Source of the DNA: Mucilaginibacter sp. CSA2-8R
GTDB taxonomy: Bacteria; Bacteroidota; Bacteroidia; Sphingobacteriales; Sphingobacteriaceae
Length of the DNA: 64,000 nt
Assembly (NCBI RefSeq): GCF_038806765.1
Contig: NZ_CP152389.1
Location: 2,418,001-2,482,000 of the forward strand
Direction: 5' to 3'
Under the pieces are notes generated by a model. That model saw only the letters and a program-made list of their open reading frames with translations, was not told the origin of the DNA and searched no databases. Each line of letters opens with the position of its first letter. Position 1 is the stretch's first letter. Below, piece by piece: positions 18,454 through 27,232 of this stretch. The position numbers were made by a program, and so were the translations under genes.

Positions 18454-20013
18454 TTAATTCAGACCGCCACGGCGGGTAGCCTTTACCGGCTCAGGCCATT
18501 TCATGGGTTCGCCGGTGCGTGGGTTATTTCCCAGCGGCGCACGCTCTGTGGATGTTTTTTGTGAATCTTCACTAGCCATATAGATTAGAATGGCGGTTAA
18601 AATGGCGTTTTTGCGCACATCGTCAAATACAATCTTATCGTAAGTGTCGCGGTTAGTATGCCAGGTATAATTACCATATGACCAGCCAAGCGAGCTTAAC
18701 GAAAAGCCGGGAGCACCGGCTGCTACAAACGAGGCAAAATCAGAGCCGCCACCGCCCGGTGCACCCGGAAAACTGGTTTTAATAGAGTCGCGAATGTTTG
18801 ACGGAACTGCAGCCAGCCAGCGGCCAATATACTCACCGGCGTGAGCGTAGCCCTGGCCCGAAATGTTAACTACACGGCCGGTACCATTATCCTGGTTAAA
18901 TAATGCCTGCAGGTTTTTTACAATTTCGGGGTGGTCTTCAACAAAAGCACGTGAGCCATTCAATCCTTCCTCCTCGCTTCCCCAATGGCCCACTAAAATG
19001 GTGCGTTTAGGTTTTGGATATACCTTTTTCAGAATACGCATGGCTTCCATCATAGTTAAGGTGCCCGTGCCGTTATCTGTAGCGCCCGAGGCGCCGTCCC
19101 AAGAGTCGAAGTGGGCCGACAGCATTACATATTCGTTAGCCTTGCTGCTGCCCTTTACCTCGGCAATGGTATTGTAGGTAGGCACAACGCCCAACTCTTT
19201 CGATTCGGTGTGCATGGCTATGCGTGGTTTGTTACCCGATTCGGTTAAACGGTACAGCAGGCCGTAATCTTCTAAAGCAACATCAACAGTGGGTACTTTT
19301 TTTGTATAGGCACTAAATATTTTATCAACGCCAAACCCGGCCGACCAGTAACTGGTGATGATGCCGGCGGCACCAGCATTTTCGAGTGCTACGGGCAGTG
19401 TGCGGGCGGTGTAGCCGGTTTTAGCAATACGCTTGCGCCAGGCTTCAGTAGCCGCTGTGCGCTCAGATTTCATCTTATCAAATGATTCTTTGGTGGCAAA
19501 TTCCTGCCAGTTGTAGTCGGGCCGGCCAGTGGGCTGGCACATGGATATCATTACAAATTTGCCTTTTACAGTAGGTAGCCACTGTTTAAAGGCGGCCGAA
19601 TCGGCAAGGTCGGGCAGGATAACAGTCTCGGCCGTTACGGTCTGGTTGCCCATCCCGGGGCTCCAGGCCAGTTGCGTACCCTCTAACGATCGTACACGAG
19701 GGTAAACCATATCAATGTGCGACACGCCACGTTCCCAGCCGCGCCATTCGCCCCACTTTTCGTTACGGGCATTTATGCCCCAGCCTTTGTACTTGGCAAT
19801 AGCCCAGTTGTTAGCCTGCTGCATCTGCGGCGTGCCCACCAGGCGCGGACCAATACCATCGATAAGCTCTTTAGCCAGTTTTTCGAGCTGTGAGTTTTCG
19901 GTACCTTCTTTTACAATCTGATCAATTACGGTGTTTTGTGCTGTGGCTGTGCCTGCCGATAAAAGCAGCGCAACCGCCGATAAAAAGGATAGGGAGTTTA
20001 GAGTGCGTTTCAT
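18454..20013 (-). CDS. Secreted M28-family zinc metallopeptidase
   Basis: The 519-aa protein has a signal peptide (to about TATAQ, residue 26). It then has a protease-associated-like insert and an M28 catalytic domain. The expected zinc-binding series is visible: HFDSWD, ATDNGTG, the catalytic pair in GSEEEG, NQDNGTG and the late histidine in YTWHTNRDT. By family it is an extracytoplasmic aminopeptidase or carboxypeptidase (plasma glutamate carboxypeptidase type). A GGGGSDF motif precedes the last histidine. It has no cotranscribed neighbour. Confidence 0.92.
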   Translation of the reverse strand: MKRTLNSLSFLSAVALLLSAGTATAQNTVIDQIVKEGTENSQLEKLAKELIDGIGPRLVGTPQMQQANNWAIAKYKGWGINARNEKWGEWRGWERGVSHIDMVYPRVRSLEGTQLAWSPGMGNQTVTAETVILPDLADSAAFKQWLPTVKGKFVMISMCQPTGRPDYNWQEFATKESFDKMKSERTAATEAWRKRIAKTGYTARTLPVALENAGAAGIITSYWSAGFGVDKIFSAYTKKVPTVDVALEDYGLLYRLTESGNKPRIAMHTESKELGVVPTYNTIAEVKGSSKANEYVMLSAHFDSWDGASGATDNGTGTLTMMEAMRILKKVYPKPKRTILVGHWGSEEEGLNGSRAFVEDHPEIVKNLQALFNQDNGTGRVVNISGQGYAHAGEYIGRWLAAVPSNIRDSIKTSFPGAPGGGGSDFASFVAAGAPGFSLSSLGWSYGNYTWHTNRDTYDKIVFDDVRKNAILTAILIYMASEDSQKTSTERAPLGNNPRTGEPMKWPEPVKATRRGGLN

Positions 20014-20128
20014 AAGGCCAATTTAACAAATAATCAATACGAATACCCGTCACGCTGTTGTTACAGATTGGTAATTACTTACCCTGTTGCTGTTTATAAA
20101 AATATTGTATATTTATGATTACCATTTT

Positions 20129-21286
20129 ATGAATAGAATTGCTGCTACGCTAATATTGACCTTGGCTGTAAACGCTGTTTGGGCGCAAACCGCTGTTAAA
20201 AAATACAATCTTGATACCCGGATTTTTGCCAGCAATGCAGGCCACTGGTACGGTATTAAAGATAAACACAACATTATTAACCCTAAGAGCAAGCAGCCGC
20301 GCTATGCCAGTAACAATGTGGTGGCTATTGGCGATAACATCCTTTTGTTTCAGAAAGCCAATGGGGGCTGGGCTAAAAATTATGATGTAACAGCCATTTT
20401 AACTTCCGATCAGCAAGATAGTATCCGTAACGATAAAAGTAACCTGAATACTACCTTTGATAATGGCACAACGTATACCCACGTAGCTTGCCTTGCTGAT
20501 GTGTATCGGGCAACGGGGCAGCAAAAATATGCGGATGCTGCGGTAAAAGGCATACAGTTTATCCTATCGGCACAATATGCCAACGGAGGCTGGCCGCAGT
20601 ATTACCCTTTAGAGAACAACTATAGCCGTCATATTACTTATAATGATGATGCTTATGTAGGCATTATAGAATTGCTGAAAGAAATCAAAGATAACCGCGA
20701 TAAATTTCCGTTTATAAACGATGAGTTATACAACAAAATCGAACAGTCGTTTAATAAAGGGGTTGACTGTATACTCAAAACGCAGATCAACGACTTTGGC
20801 GAAGTGACGGCCTGGTGCCAGCAGCACGATGAAGTTACGCTGCAACCGGCCTGGGCTCGTGCATTTGAGCCGCCAAGTATATGTAATGCCGAAAGCGCAA
20901 ATATTGTGTTACTGCTAATGAGCATCGATCATCCATCGGCGGACGTAAAAGGCGCAGTTAAACATGCCGTAAATTGGTTTAAAGAATCAGCTATTGAGGG
21001 CATCCGGGTACAAACTGTTGCTGCGCCTCCCGATACCAGCCAATATACCATTTCAAAAACCGACCGGGTTGTGGTGCAAGATCCATCAGCCCCGCCCATC
21101 TGGACACGCTATTACGAACTGCAAACCCATCGCCCAATGTTTTGCAACCGCGACAGCAAAGTAGTGTACTCACTGGCCGAGGTTGCCCGCGAACGCCGCT
21201 CGGGTTATGGTTGGTATACTTACAACCCGCAAAAAGTGTTGGATAAGTATCCTGCCTGGGCTCAGAAATGGCTTGCTAATGATTAA
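20129..21286 (+). CDS. pelA: Pectate lyase, polysaccharide lyase family 10
   Basis: The start at 20129 gives a proper signal peptide (MNRIAATLILTLAVNAVWAQ); a longer reading from 20087 would only add a hydrophilic leader. The 385-aa product matches PL10. It has the N-terminal GGW repeats of the alpha/alpha toroid (ANGGWAKNYD, ANGGWPQYYP), the catalytic-region WARAFEPPS and the late signature DPSAPPIWTRYYEL. It cleaves de-esterified pectin by beta-elimination in the periplasm or outside. No SusC/D pair is nearby, so this is not a full pectin utilisation locus. Confidence 0.93.
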   Translation: MNRIAATLILTLAVNAVWAQTAVKKYNLDTRIFASNAGHWYGIKDKHNIINPKSKQPRYASNNVVAIGDNILLFQKANGGWAKNYDVTAILTSDQQDSIRNDKSNLNTTFDNGTTYTHVACLADVYRATGQQKYADAAVKGIQFILSAQYANGGWPQYYPLENNYSRHITYNDDAYVGIIELLKEIKDNRDKFPFINDELYNKIEQSFNKGVDCILKTQINDFGEVTAWCQQHDEVTLQPAWARAFEPPSICNAESANIVLLLMSIDHPSADVKGAVKHAVNWFKESAIEGIRVQTVAAPPDTSQYTISKTDRVVVQDPSAPPIWTRYYELQTHRPMFCNRDSKVVYSLAEVARERRSGYGWYTYNPQKVLDKYPAWAQKWLAND

Positions 21287-22620
21287 TTAGTAGTGCCAGG
21301 GTTAGGCTTATCAGTATTATTATTAGGCTTGTTATTATTGTTGGGCCTGTTACCGCGTGGCCTGTTGTTATTAGATTTACGCTGACCACCGCTGTTAGCG
21401 CCGCCACTATTGCCACCACCACCCGGCCTCTTGTTATTGCCGCCACGATTGCGACGTTTCTGACCGTCGGCATCAGGCTTAAATTGCGGTGCTTCGCCTA
21501 CCTCTGGCGGTAAGGGCACTTCGTCAATTTCTCGCTCAATTAGTTGCTGTATATTTTTGAACTTGCGTTGGTCGCGTTCGTTAACAAAGGTAATGGCAGT
21601 GCCGGTGGTTGCAGCGCGTGCCGTACGGCCAATACGATGTATATAATCTTCCGGGTCGCCGGGCACATCATAGTTTACCACCAGGTCAATGCCTTCAACA
21701 TCAATACCTCTTGATAATGCGTCGGTACCAATAATAATAGGTAATTGCTTGTTTTTAAACTCCAGCAAAATCTCTTCGCGCTCGTGCTGGGTAATATCAG
21801 AATGAAAGGCGTTCACTTTAAGCTTGGCCGCCTTCAGTTCTTTATACAGGCCTTTCACCTTTTCTTTAGTGGATGCAAAAACGATGATGCTGGTGTACGT
21901 GCCGCTGTTGAGCAACATGGTTAGCAGCTTTGTTTTCTGCGAATCGTGGGTTTTATAAATCTGTTGATTAATGCCACTGGCCGGCTGCGAAATGGCAATA
22001 TTAACCTGCTCTGGATTATGCAAAATGGATTTGGCCAAGGTACGTATGCGTGGTGGCATAGTGGCCGAAAACATAAGCGTTTGCCGTTTGGCAGGCAGAT
22101 AGCTGATGATGCGCATAATATCCTCATAAAAGCCCATATCCAGCATGCGGTCGGCTTCGTCCAGAATCAAATATTGTAAATGGTTGAGCTTTAGCGAGCC
22201 GGACGATAAAAAGGATATTAAACGACCGGGGGTGGCAATTAAAATATCAACTTTATTAGTAATACCGCGTTTTTGCTGTTCATACGCACTGCCATCTCCG
22301 CCGCCAAATACCGCCTGCGAGCTTATTTCGGTAAAGTAAGCTAAACCTTCTACCTGCTGGTCAATCTGCTGGGCCAACTCGCGGGTTGGAGCCAATACCA
22401 GCGCGCTGATCTGGTGTTTGGGGTGAGGCCCTAACAAGTTAAGTACAGGTAATAAATACGATGCAGTTTTGCCAGTACCGGTTTGTGCACAGGCAATGAT
22501 GTCTTTGCCTTCCATCACCACAGGTATGGCTATTTGCTGTATAGCAGTAGGCGTTTTATAGCCCATGCTGAGCAGGCCTTCGGTAAGCTGCTCGTTGAAG
22601 TTAAAGTCTAAAAAAGTCAC
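21283..22620 (-). CDS. DEAD-box ATP-dependent RNA helicase, RhlE-like
   Basis: The 445-aa helicase carries the Q-motif, Walker A AQTGTGKT (45-52), PTRELAQQ, DEADRMLD, SAT and HRIGRTARA. The C-terminal 75 residues or so are disordered and rich in R, G and N (RRNRGGNNKRPGGGG and similar), typical of RNA-binding tails. It unwinds RNA, for example in ribosome assembly or cold adaptation. Its stop codon overlaps the stop of the convergent pectate lyase gene by 4 nt, with no terminator between them. Confidence 0.94.
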   Translation of the reverse strand: MTFLDFNFNEQLTEGLLSMGYKTPTAIQQIAIPVVMEGKDIIACAQTGTGKTASYLLPVLNLLGPHPKHQISALVLAPTRELAQQIDQQVEGLAYFTEISSQAVFGGGDGSAYEQQKRGITNKVDILIATPGRLISFLSSGSLKLNHLQYLILDEADRMLDMGFYEDIMRIISYLPAKRQTLMFSATMPPRIRTLAKSILHNPEQVNIAISQPASGINQQIYKTHDSQKTKLLTMLLNSGTYTSIIVFASTKEKVKGLYKELKAAKLKVNAFHSDITQHEREEILLEFKNKQLPIIIGTDALSRGIDVEGIDLVVNYDVPGDPEDYIHRIGRTARAATTGTAITFVNERDQRKFKNIQQLIEREIDEVPLPPEVGEAPQFKPDADGQKRRNRGGNNKRPGGGGNSGGANSGGQRKSNNNRPRGNRPNNNNKPNNNTDKPNPGTTN

Positions 22621-22745
22621 TTGGTTTACAATAAAAACTGCAAGATATAAATTATATCAGCGCTTAGGCTATCAAAGGTGATAAAACCTTTAACGCTTAA
22701 GTAAGTTGACGTCGAGAATATAACGTCGGTGTATAGTCCTTTAAT

Positions 22746-23114
22746 CTATCTGTTTAACAAATTGAACACCTTTTGCTGTAAAGTTTCCATTTCAAACGGT
22801 TTTTCAAGGTAGTCGTCCGCGCCTACCTGCTCGGCTTTGCTGCGTACATCCATACTGGCTGATACGATAATTACGGGTATATCTTTGGTGGAAGCTTGGC
22901 GCTTTAGCTGCCTACAAACAGCTTGTCCGTCGTGACCGGGCATCTGTATATCAAGCAAAATGAGGTCGGGCTGGGCTTTAACAGCCTGCATCACCGAAGT
23001 GCCATCGTTAACAAAGAGCACTTCGTATCCCGACAGATCCAAGATGGCCGATATGGAATCTACAATTGCTTCATCATCATCTGCTACTAATATCGTTTTC
23101 TGCCTTGTCTCCAT
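22746..23114 (-). CDS. Stand-alone response regulator receiver domain (1)
   Basis: The ATG at 23114 gives a 122-aa receiver (METRQKTILVADDDEA...). It has the DDD acidic cluster, phospho-acceptor in LILLDIQMPG and the lysine in YLEKPFE. No output domain is present, so it is of the CheY or phosphorelay type. No kinase gene is adjacent. A second orphan receiver of similar size lies at 25916. Confidence 0.9.
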   Translation of the reverse strand: METRQKTILVADDDEAIVDSISAILDLSGYEVLFVNDGTSVMQAVKAQPDLILLDIQMPGHDGQAVCRQLKRQASTKDIPVIIVSASMDVRSKAEQVGADDYLEKPFEMETLQQKVFNLLNR

Positions 23115-23223
23115 AAGCGTGTTGTAACAAAAATTAAGCCTGATTTTGTATATTATCCGCCAAAGCACGCCTTTGTAAGCGTTGCTTGCTGCATACTTAA
23201 TACAAGTTACACAATTTTACATT

Positions 23224-24090
23224 ATGAAAGCTACCAACGAAAAAGCATTACTGGACTGGGTATTAATACTTTTAGGCATTTTGTCGGCAGCGTTCGGGCT
23301 TAAAGGTTTTTTACTGTCCAGCCATTTCATCGATGGCGGCGTTACGGGAATTTCGATGTTGGCTGCCGATATTACAGGCATTCCGATAGCTATTTTAATT
23401 TTTGTGCTTAATATTCCTTTTCTGTTCTTGGGTTATAAGCGTTTAGGAATGCTATTTGCCATTAAAAGCTTTGCCGGCATACTCGGCCTGTCTTTAGCCA
23501 TTGCATTTCTGCACTTCCCGGATATGACCTCAGACCGATTACTTACTGCAGTGTTTGGCGGATTTTTTATTGGTGTGGGTATAGGTTTTGCTATGCGCGG
23601 AGGTGCCGTTTTAGACGGTACCGAAATTGCCGCCTTACTGCTAAGTAAAAAGGCGCAGTTATTGAAAATAAGCGACATTGTACTGGTGCTTAATATACTC
23701 ATTTTTTTGGCCGCAGCTTTTTTTTTAGGAGTTGAAAGGGCCATGTACTCAGTACTCACTTATATTTCCGCTTCTAAAATGATCGACCTCATTTTGAACG
23801 GTATCGAACAATATACCGGCATTACGGTGGTGTCAGTTAAAAGCGAGGTGATTCGTAAAGTTATTACCATGCAAATGGGACGCGGGGTAACTATTTACCA
23901 AGGCAAAAGCGGCTATGGTAAAGACGGTCACATCAACGACCCGCGCGATATTATTTTTACCGTAGTTACCCGCCTTGAAATACCGGCCCTCAAAGCGAAA
24001 GTGTTAAAGATTGACCCGGCAGCATTCATCATTCAGCAAAGTATTGATGATACCACAGGCGGATTGCTGAAACGTAAGAAGCTGCATTGA
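23224..24090 (+). CDS. YitT family membrane protein (with DUF2179 domain)
   Basis: The ATG at 23224 gives 288 aa; an upstream TTG reading is less likely. The N-terminal part has five or six hydrophobic helices with the motif FIDGGVTGIS typical of YitT proteins. The C-terminal soluble part (about 205-285) is the DUF2179 domain, with GRGVTIYQGKSGY. The family is widespread in bacteria but its substrate is not established. The stop codon is 6 nt before a long AGTG microsatellite. Confidence 0.9.
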   Translation: MKATNEKALLDWVLILLGILSAAFGLKGFLLSSHFIDGGVTGISMLAADITGIPIAILIFVLNIPFLFLGYKRLGMLFAIKSFAGILGLSLAIAFLHFPDMTSDRLLTAVFGGFFIGVGIGFAMRGGAVLDGTEIAALLLSKKAQLLKISDIVLVLNILIFLAAAFFLGVERAMYSVLTYISASKMIDLILNGIEQYTGITVVSVKSEVIRKVITMQMGRGVTIYQGKSGYGKDGHINDPRDIIFTVVTRLEIPALKAKVLKIDPAAFIIQQSIDDTTGGLLKRKKLH

Positions 24091-24096
24091 TATGCC

Positions 24097-24152
24097 AGTG
24101 AGTGAGTGAGTGAGTGAGTGAGTGAGTGAGTGAGTGAGTGAGTGAGTGAGTG
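24097..24152. repeat. Tetranucleotide microsatellite (AGTG)14
   Basis: Fourteen uninterrupted AGTG units (56 nt) begin 6 nt after the YitT stop codon. Such tracts are prone to slippage. It lies outside the reading frame, so copy-number change should not alter the protein. Confidence 0.95.
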
Positions 24153-24605
24153 GAAATCCAGGTAGGCCTTAATCGATAACTAGACGGCCATGCCAAATTT
24201 ATTTCGGCATCGCGCCGGATAAGTGCGTTAGTTTACTGAGTTATGAGAGATAAAATGATGAACTGTTGATGTAGCTTGCTCCCTTAATTTATACGTCTGT
24301 ACTTGGGTGTGTATAGTATCCTCGCTTTTATAAAACGGAAAATATAAAATCTACGGCGATGGAAGTGAAACTTTACAGGTAGGTATATTAGCTACAATAA
24401 CAATTTGATGTGGTCGAATTGACCGCGTGCACAACAGAAATTGATCCTTCAGTTTGTCGTTACTAAAAACGCATAATTTTAAACTCAAACCTCAACTAAA
24501 AGCAGTTGGCTGACCAATACCTAGTTAAATTGATCTTTTTCTGTTTATTATGTGGGTAGGCCTATCGTAAGCAAAACAAACACCTCATGTTTTTTTGAAG
24601 TTCAA

Positions 24606-24654
24606 TAGCGCAAGTCAGGCCATTACACTTGCAATTACACGTAGACTTGCGCTA
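24606..24654. repeat. Inverted repeat with 11-bp perfect arms
   Basis: TAGCGCAAGTC (24606-24616) and GACTTGCGCTA (24644-24654) are perfect complements around a 27-nt loop. Outer arms AAGTTC (24598-24603) and GAACTT (24660-24665) extend the symmetry. There is no T-run on either side, so it is not an ordinary terminator. Confidence 0.7.
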
Positions 24655-24740
24655 AAAAAGAACTTTATCGTTTCAAGTATCACCGATTAATCGAAGGTGA
24701 TACAGGAGCAGTAGGCTAACAATTAGCTTAGTAGTATCTA

Positions 24741-24995
24741 TTAACTGTTAACAAGCTGTTTTGCAAAAGGCTGAGGTAATTCTGCCGGATGACTAGCAAC
24801 TATAGCATTGGTAATATTGGGTTTGACAGTTACAGGGCCGGCAAAGGTTGACAGGCAAGACAAACACTGGTAGCGACGTAAAGGTATGAAATTGAAAAAC
24901 TGTTTCACAAATAACGGACGACGCACGCGGCGGATATGTCCGGATTCGCATTTAGGACAACAAACGGTGGAAGAGTTGTTGATATTAATGTTCAT
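24741..24995 (-). CDS. Small zinc-ribbon-like protein
   Basis: The 84-aa product has two CxxC pairs: CPKC near residue 13 and CLSC near residue 45, with a basic segment between them (HIRRVRRPLFVKQFF). This spacing suits one treble-clef or zinc-ribbon site. The remaining 35 residues are without motif. It is isolated between two long non-coding stretches. The function is unknown; nucleic-acid binding would be a guess based on the basic stretch. Confidence 0.7.
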   Translation of the reverse strand: MNININNSSTVCCPKCESGHIRRVRRPLFVKQFFNFIPLRRYQCLSCLSTFAGPVTVKPNITNAIVASHPAELPQPFAKQLVNS

Positions 24996-25504
24996 GTTCG
25001 GGTTGTAGCTTTTAATTAAGATGTGCTCTTTTACGGTAAAATGACGCCGGAGTTACCATAAAACAGCGTAAAATATGATTATTCTTATAAGCTATTAAAT
25101 TTAACGCGGTTAATTGGCGTTTAGGCTATATGCTTCAATCCCCAAGTCTAATTTGAGTCGAAGTTTAGAACTATAAACAGTTAAATGTAAATCGCGTTGT
25201 GATGCGATGAACGGTAATCAGGCCGTTTCAATAAGCAACCCAATATATGTATTTGCACCGACCCGAAAATATTTTCTAATTAGCATGAGGGAGACCAATA
25301 ATTGCAAGTACCACGGTGGGACATTATGATTAGGTAACTGTGGCTATTGTGGATGTTGTTATTTATCGATACTGGACGATATCCGTATTCTTCGGGTAAG
25401 CCTACCAATAAAAGCACACTGCAATAGGTGATAGCCAATCACTAGAAATATTCGAAAGCCAATTACAATTTGTCAAAACAAGCTTAAGTAACCTAAGTTA
25501 AGCG
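24996..25504. other. Gene-free region of 509 nt
   Basis: The sequence upstream of the zinc-ribbon gene and downstream of the SSB-like gene contains no ORF with coding character, no strong hairpin and no repeat that I can support. Confidence 0.5.
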
Positions 25505-25834
25505 CTACAATACTTTCAAACTGCTACACCAAATTTCGGTGTAATATCGCTTGGTGCCGTTTTCATCTACAGAGGCGTTTGTCTTGATTCTGCCTTCGAG
25601 GTAAATGAGCTGGCCTGGAATTAAATGGCATGCAGCTTTGTTAAGTTGTTGCTGACCTATTTTGATTTGATGTTGCTCGGTGTGCTGTATGGGGAGTTGA
25701 TTTTTCTGTATGCTTTCGCGCGTTGCCAGCGGAAAGTGATAGTATCCTTGCCCATCGGTTTGATGTTTTAAGGTAGGCTGTAGCACTACTTCGCCGAGTA
25801 AAAACACCTTATTGATGCCTGCATTATTTAACAT
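25505..25834 (-). CDS. Short single-stranded DNA-binding protein (SSB paralogue)
   Basis: The 109-aa protein has the SSB OB-fold pattern: NKVFLLGEVVLQPTLK at the start, a GYYHFPLATRE strand, then TEQHQIKI, LIPGQLIYLEGRIKT and a final RYYTEIWCSSLKVL strand. It lacks the disordered linker and acidic C-terminal tip of replicative SSB, through which partner proteins bind. It is therefore probably an accessory paralogue rather than the housekeeping SSB. No recombination or mobile-element genes are adjacent. Confidence 0.85.
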   Translation of the reverse strand: MLNNAGINKVFLLGEVVLQPTLKHQTDGQGYYHFPLATRESIQKNQLPIQHTEQHQIKIGQQQLNKAACHLIPGQLIYLEGRIKTNASVDENGTKRYYTEIWCSSLKVL

Positions 25835-25915
25835 AACAATAACCTGATATTGAATTCAGAGAACCTATTTAGTATTTTAGCTGCAATACTAAATAGTGCA
25901 GCTGTTGCTCAAACG

Positions 25916-26296
25916 TTAATTTATAGCACTTTCGCCTTGGTGGGAGCTCAGCGTAGTAATACGACTTATAAAGTTATCCAGCTCAAAGGGTTTGGATATA
26001 AAGTCGTCGCAGCCATAGTTACCTAAAGATAGCAGTACTCTAGAGTAAGCAGAGATGATGACCACCGGCAGGTGGCTCGTTTGGGGCGTTTTTTTGATTT
26101 GTGCGCACAACTCGCCGCCGTTGATGCCATTTAGGATGTAGTCTATTAAAACGATATCTGGGTTAAAGCTGTCAATGCAACTGAAGATATTATCGGTATC
26201 GCTGTAAGTTTTTACTGTAAATCCTTCATAACCTAAAACTTCTTCCATAACATCCAGAATAGCCGGGTCGTTGTCTACAATTAAAACGCGTTTCAT
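25916..26296 (-). CDS. Stand-alone response regulator receiver domain (2)
   Basis: The ATG at 26296 gives 126 aa starting MKRVLIVDNDPAIL, the usual receiver start. The acidic pair is D-N-D, the phospho-acceptor lies in IVLIDYILNG and the lysine in FISKPFE. There is no output domain. It is an orphan, 82 nt from the SSB-like gene in the same direction. Its partner kinase is unknown; the PAS kinase at 58411 is also an orphan. Confidence 0.88.
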   Translation of the reverse strand: MKRVLIVDNDPAILDVMEEVLGYEGFTVKTYSDTDNIFSCIDSFNPDIVLIDYILNGINGGELCAQIKKTPQTSHLPVVIISAYSRVLLSLGNYGCDDFISKPFELDNFISRITTLSSHQGESAIN

Positions 26297-26525
26297 AATT
26301 GGTAAATCGGTTAAACCATTGATTAATCTGTAGTTAAATATCACTATAGTTGCCCTAAAGAATATTTTAACAGATTGCTCAATATTTAGTTTCTAATTAA
26401 TTTAAGCTAAACAAATATACTGCAGCACCGCCAGATAAATACGAGTATAAACCCGTGTTTTTGTCTGTTATAAACACCTGTTTTACAAATACGCTTACTT
26501 AACTTTAGTAGCTTGGTAGTGGCTA

Positions 26526-27188
26526 TCACGCTACATATTTGTGCTGTATGGCAAACCTGATGAGTGATGCCGTGTTGCGGGTGCCGGTTTTATCAATCAG
26601 ATTTTGGCGGTGCCCTTCTACCGTTCGCTTACTGGTAAACAGTTTTTCGGCAATCTCGAGGTTGGTGTAGCCATCAGCAATGAGGGTAAGTACTTCCAGC
26701 TCACGTTTAGATAATTCGATAGGTTGTTTGTGATCGTTTGGAGTGGCAGCTTCCGGAGCGAAAAGCATTTCGTCGAGCATTTTAAGCGATATCTCGGCAC
26801 TCAGGTAACGCTCGTTATATTTGCAGATGTGCCTAATGGCAAATAAGAGCTCTTCGGCACTTACAGTTTTAAGGATGTAAGCTTTGCAGCCTGCTCTAAA
26901 AGACTGGGTAATGTAACGCTCATGGTCAAGCATCGATAACACTAATGTTCGTAAACTGGGGTAGCGCTCATTGATGGCCTCAATCAGTTCCATGCCGTTC
27001 ATAACAGGCATATTCACATCCGTAATCACAACATCGGGTAAATTAGTACCGCATTGTTCAAGCAATTGCAGTACCTGTTGTCCGTCGGTAGCTTCGGCTA
27101 TAATGGTCATGTCGCGTTCCTGGTCCAGTAAGGTTTTAATGCCATTACGCACCACATTGTGGTCATCTGCAAGTATAATCTTTATCAT
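26526..27188 (-). CDS. NarL/LuxR-type response regulator
   Basis: The 220-aa protein has a receiver domain (ADDH near residues 7-10, phospho-acceptor in VVITDVNMP, lysine in YILKTV). A LuxR-type helix-turn-helix follows (about 155-215, LSKRELEVLTLIADGYTNLEIAEKL, shown in part by its EVLTLIADG core). It is a DNA-binding transcription factor of a two-component system. Its cognate kinase is not adjacent. It is the third orphan regulator within 4.5 kb. Confidence 0.93.
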   Translation of the reverse strand: MIKIILADDHNVVRNGIKTLLDQERDMTIIAEATDGQQVLQLLEQCGTNLPDVVITDVNMPVMNGMELIEAINERYPSLRTLVLSMLDHERYITQSFRAGCKAYILKTVSAEELLFAIRHICKYNERYLSAEISLKMLDEMLFAPEAATPNDHKQPIELSKRELEVLTLIADGYTNLEIAEKLFTSKRTVEGHRQNLIDKTGTRNTASLIRFAIQHKYVA

Positions 27189-27232
27189 ACGTCGCCCCCG
27201 CGTACTTAAGTAAATTGGTTAACCGTTTTTTA

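Larger units (their letters stand above)
24091..24740. other. Gene-free region of 650 nt with microsatellite and inverted repeat
   Basis: This gap after the YitT gene holds the (AGTG)14 tract and, near its far end, an 11-bp inverted repeat (24606-24654). No convincing ORF, tRNA or terminator with a T-run is visible in the remaining AT-rich sequence. Confidence 0.6.

Noticed and set aside
24097..24152. Phase variation of the YitT protein by the AGTG tract
   Set aside because: The tract starts after the stop codon, and the repeat itself contains TGA in every frame, so slippage cannot change or extend the protein.
24606..24654. Inverted repeat as a terminator of the zinc-ribbon or YitT gene
   Set aside because: No T-run follows the stem on either strand, and it is about 500 nt from the YitT stop.
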